Below, one piece after another: positions 38,387-51,181 of a stretch of 64,000 nt of DNA. Numbering within the stretch: the stretch's first letter is position 1; the number at the start of each line of letters is the position of its first letter. The stretch comes from Trichoplax sp. H2. Its lineage: Eukaryota > Placozoa > Uniplacotomia > Trichoplacea. A program made the position numbers and the translations under genes. The stretch lies in NCBI GenBank assembly GCA_003344405.1, contig NOWV01000041.1, positions 434,001 through 498,000 of the forward strand, in the 5' to 3' direction. Under the pieces are notes generated by a model. The model was not told the DNA's origin. It ran no database searches and saw only the letters and a list, made by a program, of their open reading frames with translations.

Positions 38387-40432
38387 GCATATGTCTCTTA
38401 AAATGGTGACAGCTCCTGGTACGCATTGCAATACGCATATTCTACTATTTTTACGGAGGCTGTAATCACCTAAATCAAGCCTGAAATGAGCGCTAGTATT
38501 AGCTCATCTAATTTTGATCGAATTTCAGGAAATCAAGTCTGTGTTGAAATACGAGCATACGATCTCGTATTTTCTGTCCGTAAATATGCATCATTCAAAG
38601 CTGTTGTTTTAGAACGGATGTCAGTGGTTTAAAAACTAACTGTGAAATAGCGATTTTGCTATTGAATCTTACTTTTAAAAGGTGCTACTCACAGCGACTA
38701 TTTCTTGAAGGGTGACTAGCATTCATTTATTTATTAATTCGCTTAGTATACGATATTAACGATATTAAGAATGATATGCGTTCGGATATACTCGTATTCG
38801 TATTAATGTTATTACTATTATAATTGCAATTAGTCTGCGCTATGGTCGCAGAAATCCTTTGCTGTTCCATCAGTCCGTATTTGCTAATCACATTAAAAAA
38901 TATACCGTTCCTATCAATTTTAGCGCATTGATTCATGACTCGATAACATTAGAACTGAATCGGTTACTACGACTGTTATTCTAGATGATTACATATTACT
39001 ACGTGATTAACTATAGTATAATATGGAAATATAGTACTGGTTTTCAATTTTTCGTATCTAACGCATTTCATAAGTTGTTTCATTAGTTATGTTGATAATA
39101 TACTGTATATGATGCTCGTATAAACCATGATTTCTCGTAGTCGAAATCTTAATGCCTTCTTTTCTGATAAGTTATGCTAAATTGCGGGTGAATTCGATGC
39201 ATCATAATATTATTGATAGCTACATTAAGATCGCAAACTTAGCTGATATACTATCTTGGGCGTCTAAATAGGTTACAAATCATACCTATGTGTATCTCCC
39301 ATGATCATAGACAGCAGTCGTGCGAAATCCAATCACTAAACTATACAAATTTATTAATTCTGTTAAAAAGACTTTGCTTAATGATTTAATCCAACTTATA
39401 TTCAATAATACCACAACTCTATAAAGTGTTTGGTCGATCTTTGGTGATGAGGAGTAATACAGTGCTATGGTTTATTCATTCTAAGTACTGCTGACATAAC
39501 CCAATTACTTTCTCTTGTACAGGAATCCAGCCCAGATCTGAAATATTTGTTTGTAATTAGTACAAGTGAATATTTTATGGGCCGGCATTCTTAACCACTT
39601 ATTACAGTGTACTGATTTTTTAATTATTCTTTGCTGTTGTTAAAGAAAGCAACATCTTACCCGTCAACCATTTAGTATAACCATTGCATTACACTCAGGA
39701 AAATTACCTACTAGTGCTTTAATAATTTGGTATATTTTTTATACACTCATCTCATAACAGTCAGATAGGCTAGATTGCTCTCATTTAGTAAATTTTTGTC
39801 AACTATTCAATGTAGTATAAGCATGTAATCCTACTGGAATTTATTAAATCTGATGGTTATAAACTAAGTCTAGAAAAATTATTTGATGGAGTAATTTTAT
39901 GCAAAGTTGATAAAAGTGTACTAAGATGTTATTTATGTACATCATTAACAAATAGCTCGAGTTCTTTATTAAGAAATCACTGTCTAAAAATGTCGTTAAA
40001 ATTTCTTCGTAATCATCTACTCATTCCTGAGTATAGGCTACTAACAGTCGCAATAACCACATCTATTGCTTAAAATCACAATTCAAGATGAATCTAAAGC
40101 GATAACATGATCATAAATATTTATGAATATTAACTGCTTTCTAATCTATTATAATTATAGATACTGTATGTACACGTATCAGCGCAGAATTATGCAGAAA
40201 CTACTTTTGATAAAATCAGTTGCAACAACTGCTAGTGAATTTGCACCGTTGACTTTCATGACAATTTTTATACAAAACAGGGTTGATATTAAATGTTAAG
40301 CGTAACCTATAATGGTACATCCATTTATATAATTTGCTTTACAATTTAAATTATAATACAACATATTTTTTGCAATGACATAGATTAAATATTATCTTTG
40401 ATTTTCATAAATTCTACCAGATACAGATCTTT

Positions 40433-43400
40433 TCAATCGAATTTGTATGTTTCTAGACGATTATAAGTGAGTTTAAGATTTGATAACTTGCCTTTGTGCA
40501 CAGGTGTCGTCATTTTTATTTCATTTTTTCCTTTATTGTATCGATTTGCAATTAAAATTATGATAAAAATTATCAATGAGCTAAGAATTAAAACTATCAC
40601 TGGTGGGTAAATTGACTCCCACAAATCTTTATTCTTAATACTAAACCAATGAACTTTATCCTCTGAATCCGTTAGGTTATCACTACCTTCTTTTCCACCT
40701 GAATTTTTGTGTATGAAGTAATACTTTAAATTACTTGCGAATCTTTGAGAATTAGAATAAACTTGGGCAGTTACAATATTTTCAGTAACTGAAGGAGGAC
40801 AATAGTTATAATAGTATAATGTATTTAGGATTTGTTGATAAGTGCTCACTGATGCTACTCCACTTAAAGTTATATTTCCTTTGTCTTCTAATACAGTCAA
40901 GCCAACGTTCGTAGCAAGGACTTTATCAATTTTAATAAAGGCACACCGATGATTTCGATGCAATAACTGAATTATAGCTTTATCTAGATGACTACGCTTG
41001 CAAATATGATGATAATTTATGCGAGAATACTTCATTAGCGCAATATTTTTATCATCCATTCTCATGATTAAGTGATCATTACCAGTAATAGTTATATTTG
41101 GTTCCAGGGCTAAACTTTTAGCAATTCTGATTACATGCTTGATAGATATGATATCACGATTGTGATTGATTCCAATTCGGATATCGACAATACGATTTCC
41201 AAATTCCGGATGGGAAAATTGATTATAATATGTAATCCCTTGGACAATGGCAGCTAAATCGTTGTTGTTGTTAATTGCCGGATAGATAAAAATATGTCGA
41301 TCAGGATGTAAGAATGATAACCTAGATCGATCTTCATGATTCAGTTTAATGTATATGCCTTCTTTGCACTGCGGTACGCAGTAATCCATTTTAAATTTTG
41401 GGAAAATATTAAAAGCTATACTGACATCAGCAATAATACCTTGAAATGATTGTCTAGCATCCATATGGCCGATAGTTACAGCAAACGGGGTATCTACTTT
41501 ATCGTAATGACGATTAATATAAGCGTACATTGAATGTAACGTTTCACCATTTACCATCATTTTTGTATATCTCGATTTTACATTTGTAACTAATAGAATC
41601 TGATACCAAAGATTACTTTGAACGATGAAATTAGGGAAATAAATTGTAGTAATTTTTGCTTTAGTCTTACTCTCGCCAAGATCGAGCTGGAATCTTGAAT
41701 CAACGATCTTTAACTTAATAAAGGTATCTGATGTTGGACTTTGGTTTAGTGTAACTAGAATCTGCATTCTTTTACTGCTATTGAGCTTTATTCGTGATGC
41801 AAATGTATAATTATCAGTACCAATTCCGTCTTGAATTATACCTGAACAAATCAATTATAAAATACTGTATTATTAAAAACTAGTATCAAACGATAGCTAT
41901 GATGGTTAGTGTATCGAAAGAAAACCTTCCACAGTTACTACGCCCAAATTCAATCAAAAAGACTACAAAAGCGTATCATTTACAGATAATAAAACACTAC
42001 AAATAGGACCTTTACGAATCAGAAATCCTAATTTGACAATGATGCTGTCATTAAATGCATCAAACCTTTAGGAACAGCAATAACGCTCTTTTGGTCCATT
42101 GTATAAGCAGCACGATACGCATTTGAAATGGAATTTGGAATTTTAAGGATATTGCCTTTAGACCAAGCAGGAAGTCTGCTATCGTCGAATAAATCGTAAA
42201 AGAATTTTTTTCCTACACAGCGATGATATTCAAAAATCTGGCTATGTGCTGCTCTATAGCATGCTGAAGAAATTTTTTGAATTAAAAAATTAATTAACAA
42301 AGCAAATTGCTGTAAGCAATATTCATTAAATGCAGTAAAATCTAATAAAATTTAAATTAAAGTTACCTTCAACACCCCTTTTATCTACCGATAAATCAAC
42401 TGTTATATTAACGGAATGGATATTCTGGTTTTTTAAGTTAGTAGCCCGAATATTACCAATGGTTGTCGGACTTTGACAGGGATTAAAAATTGTTTCTGTT
42501 CGTGCGAACTTTATAGACGGTACCGTTGCAAACTGATTGATGACAGTTATTACGGTTTTGGTATTTATTGTACTGACACCTCGGCAGTCATAAGCGACGA
42601 CCTCGAAAGAGTACTTGCCAATACGCTCGGACAATTTTCCTATGATACTTAAATAGCCTATCCAAACGCATCAAAAATGAACAGAAAATATATATGAGAA
42701 ATATCACGTTTATATGAATGTTTAGCACATAACCATGATACATAAGTTATTCTTCTTTTGAAATTGTAAGTAAAATACTAATACTGATACCAATAAACTA
42801 GAGAATTGTCTGTACTTAACATCATATCGATGTTGCAACCATAATATATTCTTAAGTAACTGTAGAGTGATATTATCCTAGCTCAACTTGTCACGTTATC
42901 AAGTATATTTAACTTACCTTGATTTGAAACCTGAAAAAGATTTCGAAAGGCTTTATCTGCGATGGCATAGTTGCTTATTATACATATATCAGAGCCGCAT
43001 GATTTGGGTTCTGCAGGTATCTTCAAAATATCCAGGTTAGAGCGTCCCTTTCTAGCAACTACGGTCAGTGATCGATTAACCATTTTCGGAAAGCTATCTT
43101 CGTTAAGTAACACATTAACTTGTACTGTAATTCTTTTGCTTGTTTGATTTGGAGTTGTACTATGCAACGCGATTGCATGAAAAATGTATACCCCATCATT
43201 GTCACAAGTTATGCTTCGAGTTGAAACAACCTTAAATTCTGTTTATACAATTATAACATGATTAATTGTAATTTAATAAGCATTCAGCGCGTCAACTATA
43301 TCATAGTTTAATTGAATTAATTATTAATAACTGTAAAATTAGACCATCTAGATTGTTCTAAATTAAAACCTTTGAAGTAATTATTATGATAACAGTGAAG

Positions 43401-43729
43401 TAATTAATGTCATTGCATAAATATCAAATGCCCTATACTGCACCTCGTGCATAAGAATAGCTATTATCGACATCATCGATGGCATAAACTTCATCTGTAG
43501 GCATAATTTTAAATGGAATATTGCCACCATCCAAAATTTGAACCTCAAGCCCACCGTCTCTTTGTTGATTGAGACCTTTATATTTAACAATTAAATTGGG
43601 CTCGACGATAGCTTCGCTATTAGACTTTAAATATTTGGAGTAGGTTAAAACGTAAGCTTCTGAAGTGAATTCTGGTGCCATTCCCTCATTCATTTGGGAA
43701 ATTTCATCTGTATATTCTGCCAAGCTCAT
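40433..43729 (-). CDS. Calsyntenin (cadherin-LNS type I membrane protein), 5 exons resolved
   Basis: Calsyntenins are type I proteins of synaptic and secretory-pathway membranes with two cadherin repeats, an LNS/laminin-G-like domain and a conserved membrane-near region. Exons in transcript order: 43729-43439, 43230-42918, 42639-42367, 42263-42066, 41841-40433; phases fit and give about 827 aa. Family hallmarks: GNIPFKI in cadherin 1, the VVAYDC stretch closing cadherin 2, a Cys-containing linker, VPKG at the start of the LNS domain, DYCVPQCKEG after it, and ITLSGVASVSTYQQIL before the TM. Cadherin calcium motifs (DxNDN, LDRE) are not evident. TM about 767-790, then a 37-residue tail. The last exon (1.4 kb) is undivided. 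No signal peptide follows ATG 43729, and AG acceptors lie just upstream, so a first exon is probably missing. The tail is treated under findings. Confidence 0.88.
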
Positions 43730-46122
43730 GCCATACTGTAAATTGCCTATTAGTGAGAAAATAAAAGCATGAGTGCCATCACAGCTCTATTGAAAATATT
43801 AAATTTTATAACCATAAAGTTCAAAATATAGATTTATGTTAGTTCTGATGGCTATAAAATTGTTGTAAATCTATTAATTCCTCAAAGAAGATACTGCAAA
43901 ATTGTAAAAAGGCGGCTTGATTTTATCGTAAAATTACAGATAGACTCACAACACCATCATACGCTGGGATATTCTGCATGAATTTACAGTTAATGATGCA
44001 TTCAAGGTAGCGGCTGGTTAAGTAAGGTAACTTAGTGAGCTTGAGAAACAATATTAGTGGAAATTTATGGCAAATTTCGCTAACGCTTCAATTACGTGTT
44101 GAGAAATTTGTCACTAAGTCCAATAATTAATTACTCCTTTCATCATATTATTATGCTTTACAACAAATTTCTGATCTACCATATCATAGAAACTATAAAA
44201 TACGTATATTCGCTTTATTTCGTTACCCAGCCGCTAGAAAACATTCGCTAGTACCAAGAGTTGATCTACAAGTACATAAATACTAAATACAGTAGGTCTC
44301 TTTTTTCAAAATGTCACCAATATTGACTGTCTGTCAAACCATAATTAACTGAGGGTAGAGTAGTTTCGTAATAGTCTCATGAATTGACTAATGCATACGA
44401 TTTTATATAGGTAAAATAAATCGAGAAAATTAGTCATGTAATGCAGCATCAGTAACGTACCGTATACGAGATCTACCACGACATTTAACACTTTTTATCG
44501 ATATATTAAAAGTTAAAAATTATGGTTTACACCTTTAAATAGTTCAATGCTATATTTTGCTAAAGAATACATGAATCTACCAGAATGGCGTCTACGAGCG
44601 GCTAACTTGTTAATGTGTTAAGGCTAAATCAACAACGCAGCGACCGATAGGCGTGTAGTGCTTAAATCGCCTCAAATTAGTTTTTACCGTAAACTTTTGA
44701 TCGTAAATTTTATCGTTATTGATAAGATAATTTATATTATTTATCAAAATCACTGGCCATACTTAAAATCTAATTATCCAAATTAGAAAGGATTGTAATA
44801 TAATGACGATAGGTATGATAAATTATTCTGATAAAGCTTCTTGGCGTGTTAAACTTCATTGTAATCACGATTAGTTATATAAGTAAATTTTAATTGCTGT
44901 TATATTACAGATACTAGTAGTATTTAACTTCAAACTCAAGTTGCTTTTACTTCAAATTATTTACCGATAATGGCTAACATGCAGAGCATTGATAAGTGAC
45001 AGCAGGAGAATTCCATTTTCTTGACTGGTAGCCACATTGCTACAATCTCGTGATAGGCTTTAAAGTTTTAACTTGAACTACTTTATGAAACCACTTCTAG
45101 CTGTTTTACGATTACGTAGAAAAACAGTTATTGTTTAAGGAATTACGATTAGGATGATTAAAGTAGCTTTAACAGAATTAGGAGCTATCCTTATTGGTTT
45201 ATAGTGAATTAATAAAATTGAATATCTCTGCTGAATAGAATGCCTAGAAAACAATGTATTCAGTATTGCCTTAGGGAATTAATGCTTTAATTCAGTACTT
45301 CTATGCTGTTCATAGAATTCGCGACATTTTGTTTAAATAATGTCGACAATTTAAAGACTAATTACAAAAAGTCTTTTCACTAAGAATTACAAAGGATCAT
45401 GAAATATTCGTTGTAAAGTTGGCGACAATGTTATATTCTAACATTGTGTAAAATACTGATGATTACAGTATAATTAATCAATTATTCATATATTTTATCT
45501 CTTCTGCATATATACATGTGACATGAACCTACAGATTTATTGCATAGACTAAATTGGCAACAGCATTTAAATTGACGATCAATACATCTGGCGTAAAAAT
45601 TTTTAAGTATCCAAGAAGTCTACACGTAAAAAAAGCTACGAAAAATATCAATTTTAATTACGGAATACTAGGGCATTAAATTGATGTTATCTGATGAGTA
45701 AAAGTGAAATACGTGACAGCCATAAAATTTATATAATTTATCCATTGCTAAATCATCAACGGCGTCATAATAGTTTATTTTTGTACATACCTCACAATGG
45801 ATTGGCAGCATTCATTCTTCATTGAGTCGTAACCGATGATAAAGTACAGAAGAGTTTTGACTTCCATTTAGTAAATAATCCAATAAATTATCTACGTTAT
45901 AAAGGAAGTAAGGTTTTATCAGATAGCGAGATTCTTTCCGACTGTTCTAGAGATGAATCTCAATAGGCATATGACACTAACTCAAGCAATTTAAAGGAGT
46001 ATTTAAATTGCACACTATTTAATTTGGTTTCAGTAAAATACGAGGGATCGATCAGTCTAGACGAACTAATGATAATAATGAATTAGCTTCTACTACTATA
46101 GTACGTATAGGGAAGGGCTAGT

Positions 46123-46319
46123 TCATAGCGTACCATTTAACCAGTAAGTGCAGAGTAGAATTGAATATTTTGCAGCATTAAGGACATTTAAATTCACACC
46201 TAAAGAGATTACGTTAATTTTTTTTATGATATTAGAAACACCGCTAATGGTTGATAGCGGTATCGATCTACTCTCAAGAGTAATTTTACTGCAAGACGGT
46301 GACGCCACAACATTAAATT
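46123..46319 (-). pseudogene. Possible calsyntenin-like fragment
   Basis: A minus-strand open frame of about 65 codons includes an SGV motif, then about 24 residues on KYSILLC and LNGT. This spacing resembles the membrane-near calsyntenin segment (TGV ... KFKLIC ... LNG). It lies upstream of the calsyntenin gene on the same strand. Neighbouring frames are closed, so if real it is a remnant. The match is weak and judged by eye. Confidence 0.2.
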
Positions 46320-49300
46320 ACCATTCCAATTCTAACTTAATTTTTGCTATAAATAGCTCAAGTAATCCTAGACCACCGTGCGATTATACAAAATAGAGTT
46401 TATTTCGATATTTCCTCAAGTTTACTCCTATAGTTATACGTATAGTTTAATCTATTATTATGCAGTACTATCCCTACTACAATAAATAATGATTCAGCAA
46501 CCTGTTTATCATTTTGTATATTTATCGTATCTATGTACGCCAAAACATCAATGCTACTTTTGTGGACAATATCTTATCAAAATGATTTCTTAAAGCACGA
46601 TAAATTATGAATTATTATTCTACTTCACTGCTGGTCAATTGTTTATTTCGGTGTTACTACTAGTAGCTTAAGCGTCTACTTAAACCAGTTCAGTAACAAC
46701 ATGTTTGCTTCTATTGCCTTTTATATCAGTTGTTAATCTATATACTGCAAACATGTGTAATTTTATAATACGTCTGTTGCTTAAAACATTTATTTGCTGT
46801 TATCCTAGTTGAACTAAGATTGAATATAAGAATACTCGGTTTTTCTTACTCTATGAAAGAAAGATCAATCGATCTGGTAACCAGTAATACAAAATTACAA
46901 AACATATTAAAAGTTTATAATAGATGAATAGATCAATATTAGCAGTATTCGATTTACAATATACAGTACACTATATTGTTTAGTTACAATCTCATATTTC
47001 TTAAATAATTGCACGTTATATATACGTGTACAGTATACTCGTATGTTATATGATACGATCAACATCGAATCTTTTATTGACTGTAGCATATATATATATA
47101 TATAACTAATACATTAAAGCGTTCAACGATGCTGGGAAAATTTTAGTATTAAGAAATAATCATCCCCGAATATTAGGAAAATACTGGTAGTGTGCATGAT
47201 AAATTTACTGTATCAGTCTGAAGCAGTACACTGTAAGCTAATGTACATTATACGTATTCGCATGTATAACATTACTGAGTTTGAACACTAACATAATTAC
47301 CGCATTTTCATTAGGTTGGAATTACAACTGTCATGATCCATACTTGCAGATCATAATTACTGTAATTAACATAATCATAAGAACACTATATGACCATTGA
47401 AATCTTCTTCAAGCAGTAAATAATTATCTACTGGTTGACTAGGATGACAAAAGATGTTCTACTGAATTATCATTTAAATTGCAAATATACGCGGGTGTAA
47501 CTTGAATGCACCATATCTGTGTTATCTTCTGGTTTGTATGAAGATTATTGATATCAAATCAGTGTATTTACACTAATTAAAATTTCTGTAGAGCTACCGT
47601 ACCTGATACTATTACTTGAAATGTCCAGATTCTAATATGAATTATGTAAAACTGCATATAAACTAATACTGTTTAGTTTCTATATGCTAATATTTACATA
47701 AAATGATATTCATACATAATATTAACACGTGATCGTATGCAATGTTATGTACGTCATGATGATAACTACTTGTCAGCTCAAGTTCTTCATACAATCTCGC
47801 GTTGGCTAGAATAACTTAATCTACACTATATAGCAAATTTCCGCTAACTCAGTGGGCAACAGCCTTCGAATCCACTGTCCCAGTAAATTACAAGTTTACC
47901 CAAATAGGCGGTCACTACCCAGCGGATAATAGGGGCGCAATTAAATTACAGTTCTATTCGGCAAGGTACTCAACGTATAGACGTTCATCACCAAATTTTT
48001 AAACTCTCTTATCCGAAGAAAGGACTGCTCTATCGTAAGTCAGGACTACATCATAATGATACGATAGATTATCTCTAGTGAAGTACCTTAAAAAACGTCT
48101 GTACGATACTGTAAAAGTTCATCTAATTCGTAACTTCATTTAATTCAAGGCCAAAAACACATCATTTACTTTATGAAGCTGGAACTGAAAGCTGACATGA
48201 AAATCTCATCATACTGACTAGCACGCAGCGTTATCATTTTAACATATAAAAATGGCCCATACAGGTAATTCTGCAGACTATTTTTTTTAGCATCTTTGAT
48301 AGCAACCAATTTTAAAATTTTTTGCTAAAAGCCATAGCGAAGAGTAAAACATGACTCGTATCGTAGACCAAACAACTTAGAACTTAATGACTATCAAGTA
48401 CTGGTGTTGCAGTCTAAATTCTATATAAAATCAACGGTTTTCTATTATAACCATGAAGAGTTCACAACTCCTTAATACCTCTAGCAATGCTCTCGTTCCT
48501 TATCTATGTCCATAAAATAAAATGCAGGGGTTAGATCACACCGTATTGGCAATTATTAAGGTTGTATCCGATCCTAATTTTGTATCGTCATAGCTAATTG
48601 AGATACCAATGCAACAAAGGTGTGATTCTCTTTTGACGTAATATGATATCGCTATATTTTTACCTTGATTGGAGCAATGCAGACGAAGAAATAAAACTGG
48701 CATTTATAGGAATACATTCCCAGATCCACATAAAGAAGATCGCATCTTATACTCTGCCGTACAAATGCTCTCTCACTACTGACTGATTTAACGATAGTCT
48801 GAGATTGAAGTTACTAATCAGTTATTGGTTTGTCCATTTAACATTTTCTGTATGGGGCCCTCTCCATCAGATCAAATTTTTAGTTGTTTCACGTGGTTGT
48901 AAATAGCCATCTGTGTAGTCTTTTCTATTAATTTCAATCCAGCTTACCTAAGGCATACTTTACAGTAATGTAGCTTTTCATACGCAAGACATTTTTAAAA
49001 TGTCATTGTACTGTACAGTGTACACGTGTGTACAATATCAAAAATCTGAGAAAATATTACACATTATACTATATGTCATGCTCAAAGCTAACAGTAGAAA
49101 CTGAATTTTAAACTTTCTATGGCACGGAGTACTTTACAGGATATGAAATACATAGAGAATTTAATCACGTTGCAATGTAAACTTTCAACCGAGGACAATT
49201 TACTCAGGCTTATACATATTTTGCTGTATAATAGCCAGTAATAACAAAGGACAATCCTCATATATTCCGCTATATCATTTATGTTTTCGAAATAATGCTC

Positions 49301-49946
49301 AAATGTATAGTATTTTTAGTGCTCTACCTATTTGTAAAAAATAGTTCCATTCATTGCTTGCGGCCAATAGCAGTTTGATAAAGGATCGAAAAGCCTTAAT
49401 CTAACTTAGTGCGACTAATCCAATATATTTGTAGGCAGTTGAGAGAAAGTGGAATAATTTCGTATAAGGTATAGTCAGCGTTGCTGTAGTTTAGTACTCT
49501 GCCCATTACCCCTTCATTTCTATTTCATTCGTAAAAGAATTGGCTCGTATTTATTTTACGTGCGGAATTACAACCGATAGCCATGACAGAGAGTAAATCT
49601 AATTAAGTGCGATTTCATATACGTTTTTGCGGCAGTCTTGCCTGAACAACATCTTTAAATGCATACTTTTTGCGTTTGGCTTTAACGGCATGGCATCTGT
49701 CTATCCGCTCGTCTATATCATCTTATACCGATCATATCCGTATGTCTGTATATCTGTTTACATATTTGTTTTACTAATGTCAACGACTACTGAATGGAAC
49801 TACTCTGACAGTAGTCCCTGGTGCCTACAGTAACTTGACTAGGTTGGGCAGTATTGGGCACCAAGGCAGTCACTGTCCACACTAGAGTAGTAGAGTCGTA
49901 GTCCATAATTCCTTGGCACGGTAACTGTAAACGTTTGAAGTAGAGT

Positions 49947-50275
49947 GCACTTACTGCATCTGTTTAGGCAGTTAAATCTGTGTCGAATTGATGTCGAAAA
50001 AGTGTACTTGCAATAAAAGTCCTCTGCCTACTTGTATAATGTTGGTACTGCAGTGAGAAATTGTCACTAAGAATATTCATTCTTCCAATTCATCAGTTAT
50101 TAATCAACCGGGCACTTACTGCATCTGTTTATGCAGTTATATCTGTGTCGAATTGATGTCGAAAAAGTGTGCTTGCATAGAAGTCCCTGCCTACTTGTAT
50201 AATGTTGGTACTGCAGTGAGAAGTTGTCATTGAGAATATTCATTCTTCCAATTCATCTGTTATTAATCAACCGGG
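49947..50275. repeat. Tandem duplication, two units of about 165 bp
   Basis: Unit 1 is 49947-50111 and unit 2 is 50112-50275. Both start GCACTTACTGCATCTGTTTA and end with TTAATCAACCGGG; they differ at scattered bases and by small indels. Neither unit has a coding frame I recognise. Confidence 0.9.
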
Positions 50276-50923
50276 TTCAACTAGTTACAAGATTGAACCA
50301 TTTTGCATCAATGGTTCTTATTGAACGCTTTCTATAGATGCACTACAGCATAATCGTATAGTTATTTCAAGAGGTCTCCGATGTTGACAGCAACTATACT
50401 GGCTATCAAGTCAACAATGATGAACGTACTGGTCCTACTGCTGTTATGACGACGCCTTATTCTTGTTTCTACGCGTGCTAACCATAAGGATACATGTACT
50501 ATTTTTGCTTGGTAGTCGCTACTAAGGGTTTGATAATTGATGTAGTAGCCAACCTTAACATTGTAATCCTGAATTACTATCACAAAGTACTATAGCTATT
50601 CAAACAATTCATCATAGTTGAAAATATCTTCATTCCATTTGTAAATACGAATCATTAAGAATACGAACAATGTCCATATCCGACATAGGAAGATTTCAAT
50701 CATAATCTAGGCACTTGGCAACGTTTAAAATTCATATTTCAACACGTCAATAAGATCAAAACCCTATCTTGTTTTTCTAATAATCTTATTCCTACTGAGT
50801 ATGTTGCTTAAGAATACCTTTATAATTAATTTGCGAATGGAGTAATAAAGAATCACCGCTATCTCTTCGAAATTGATCTTAGTATCGTCAACAATACTCT
50901 TAAGCAGTACTGGCTAACGAACG

Positions 50924-51181
50924 TCAATTATCTCTTTTACCGGAGATAACGAATAGAAATTTAAAATTTTCAGGAGTACTCCTTTTATCAATTTGTGACG
51001 GTGCACTGGATTGAGGCCTTTGTTTATTATGTCTAGAATATTTTTTCCAAGATATTTTATATGTAAATTTGTATGAATTATATTGCTTCGGTAACAATTG
51101 CTGCTCTAATACATTGATAGCAGTATTCTGATATCGTTTTATTGCTATCTTTACCGTTTTAGATAGCAGTAGAGAAAACAA
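50924..51181 (-). CDS. Unrecognised 85-codon ORF, head-to-head with the P5B ATPase
   Basis: Open minus-strand frame, basic, without a known domain; a start at 51181 would overlap the presumed first resolved exon of the ATPase. Frames of this length also occur by chance here, so it is only a candidate. Confidence 0.12.
   Translation of the reverse strand: MFSLLLSKTVKIAIKRYQNTAINVLEQQLLPKQYNSYKFTYKISWKKYSRHNKQRPQSSAPSQIDKRSTPENFKFLFVISGKRDN

Larger units (their letters stand above)
35008..40432. other. Non-coding region rich in GTAC palindromes
   Basis: Between the carrier 5' end and the calsyntenin 3' end. It should include the missing first carrier exon and its promoter. A 441-nt ORF without an ATG start spans 35946-36386 on the plus strand. 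From about 36.67 to 38.39 kb the sequence is dominated by GTACAGTACTGTAC-like units. The remainder (38.4-40.4 kb) is plain AT-rich DNA in which I see no gene. Confidence 0.5.
43730..51162. other. Long region without a confirmed gene
   Basis: Expected to hold the calsyntenin first exon and promoter and the P5B ATPase start. Contents seen: an ORF pair with weak calsyntenin-like look at 46123-46396, a (TA)n run at 47088-47104, a GTAC-rich patch near 49005-49035, a tandem duplication at 49947-50275, and unrecognised minus-strand ORFs at 50362-50583 and 50924-51181. The rest shows nothing. Confidence 0.45.

Noticed and set aside
47850-47890. tRNA-like boxes (TAACTCAGTGGG and CTTCGAATCC)
   Set aside because: The A-box-like and B-box-like parts are only a few bases apart, so there is no room for an anticodon arm, and no acceptor stem pairs.
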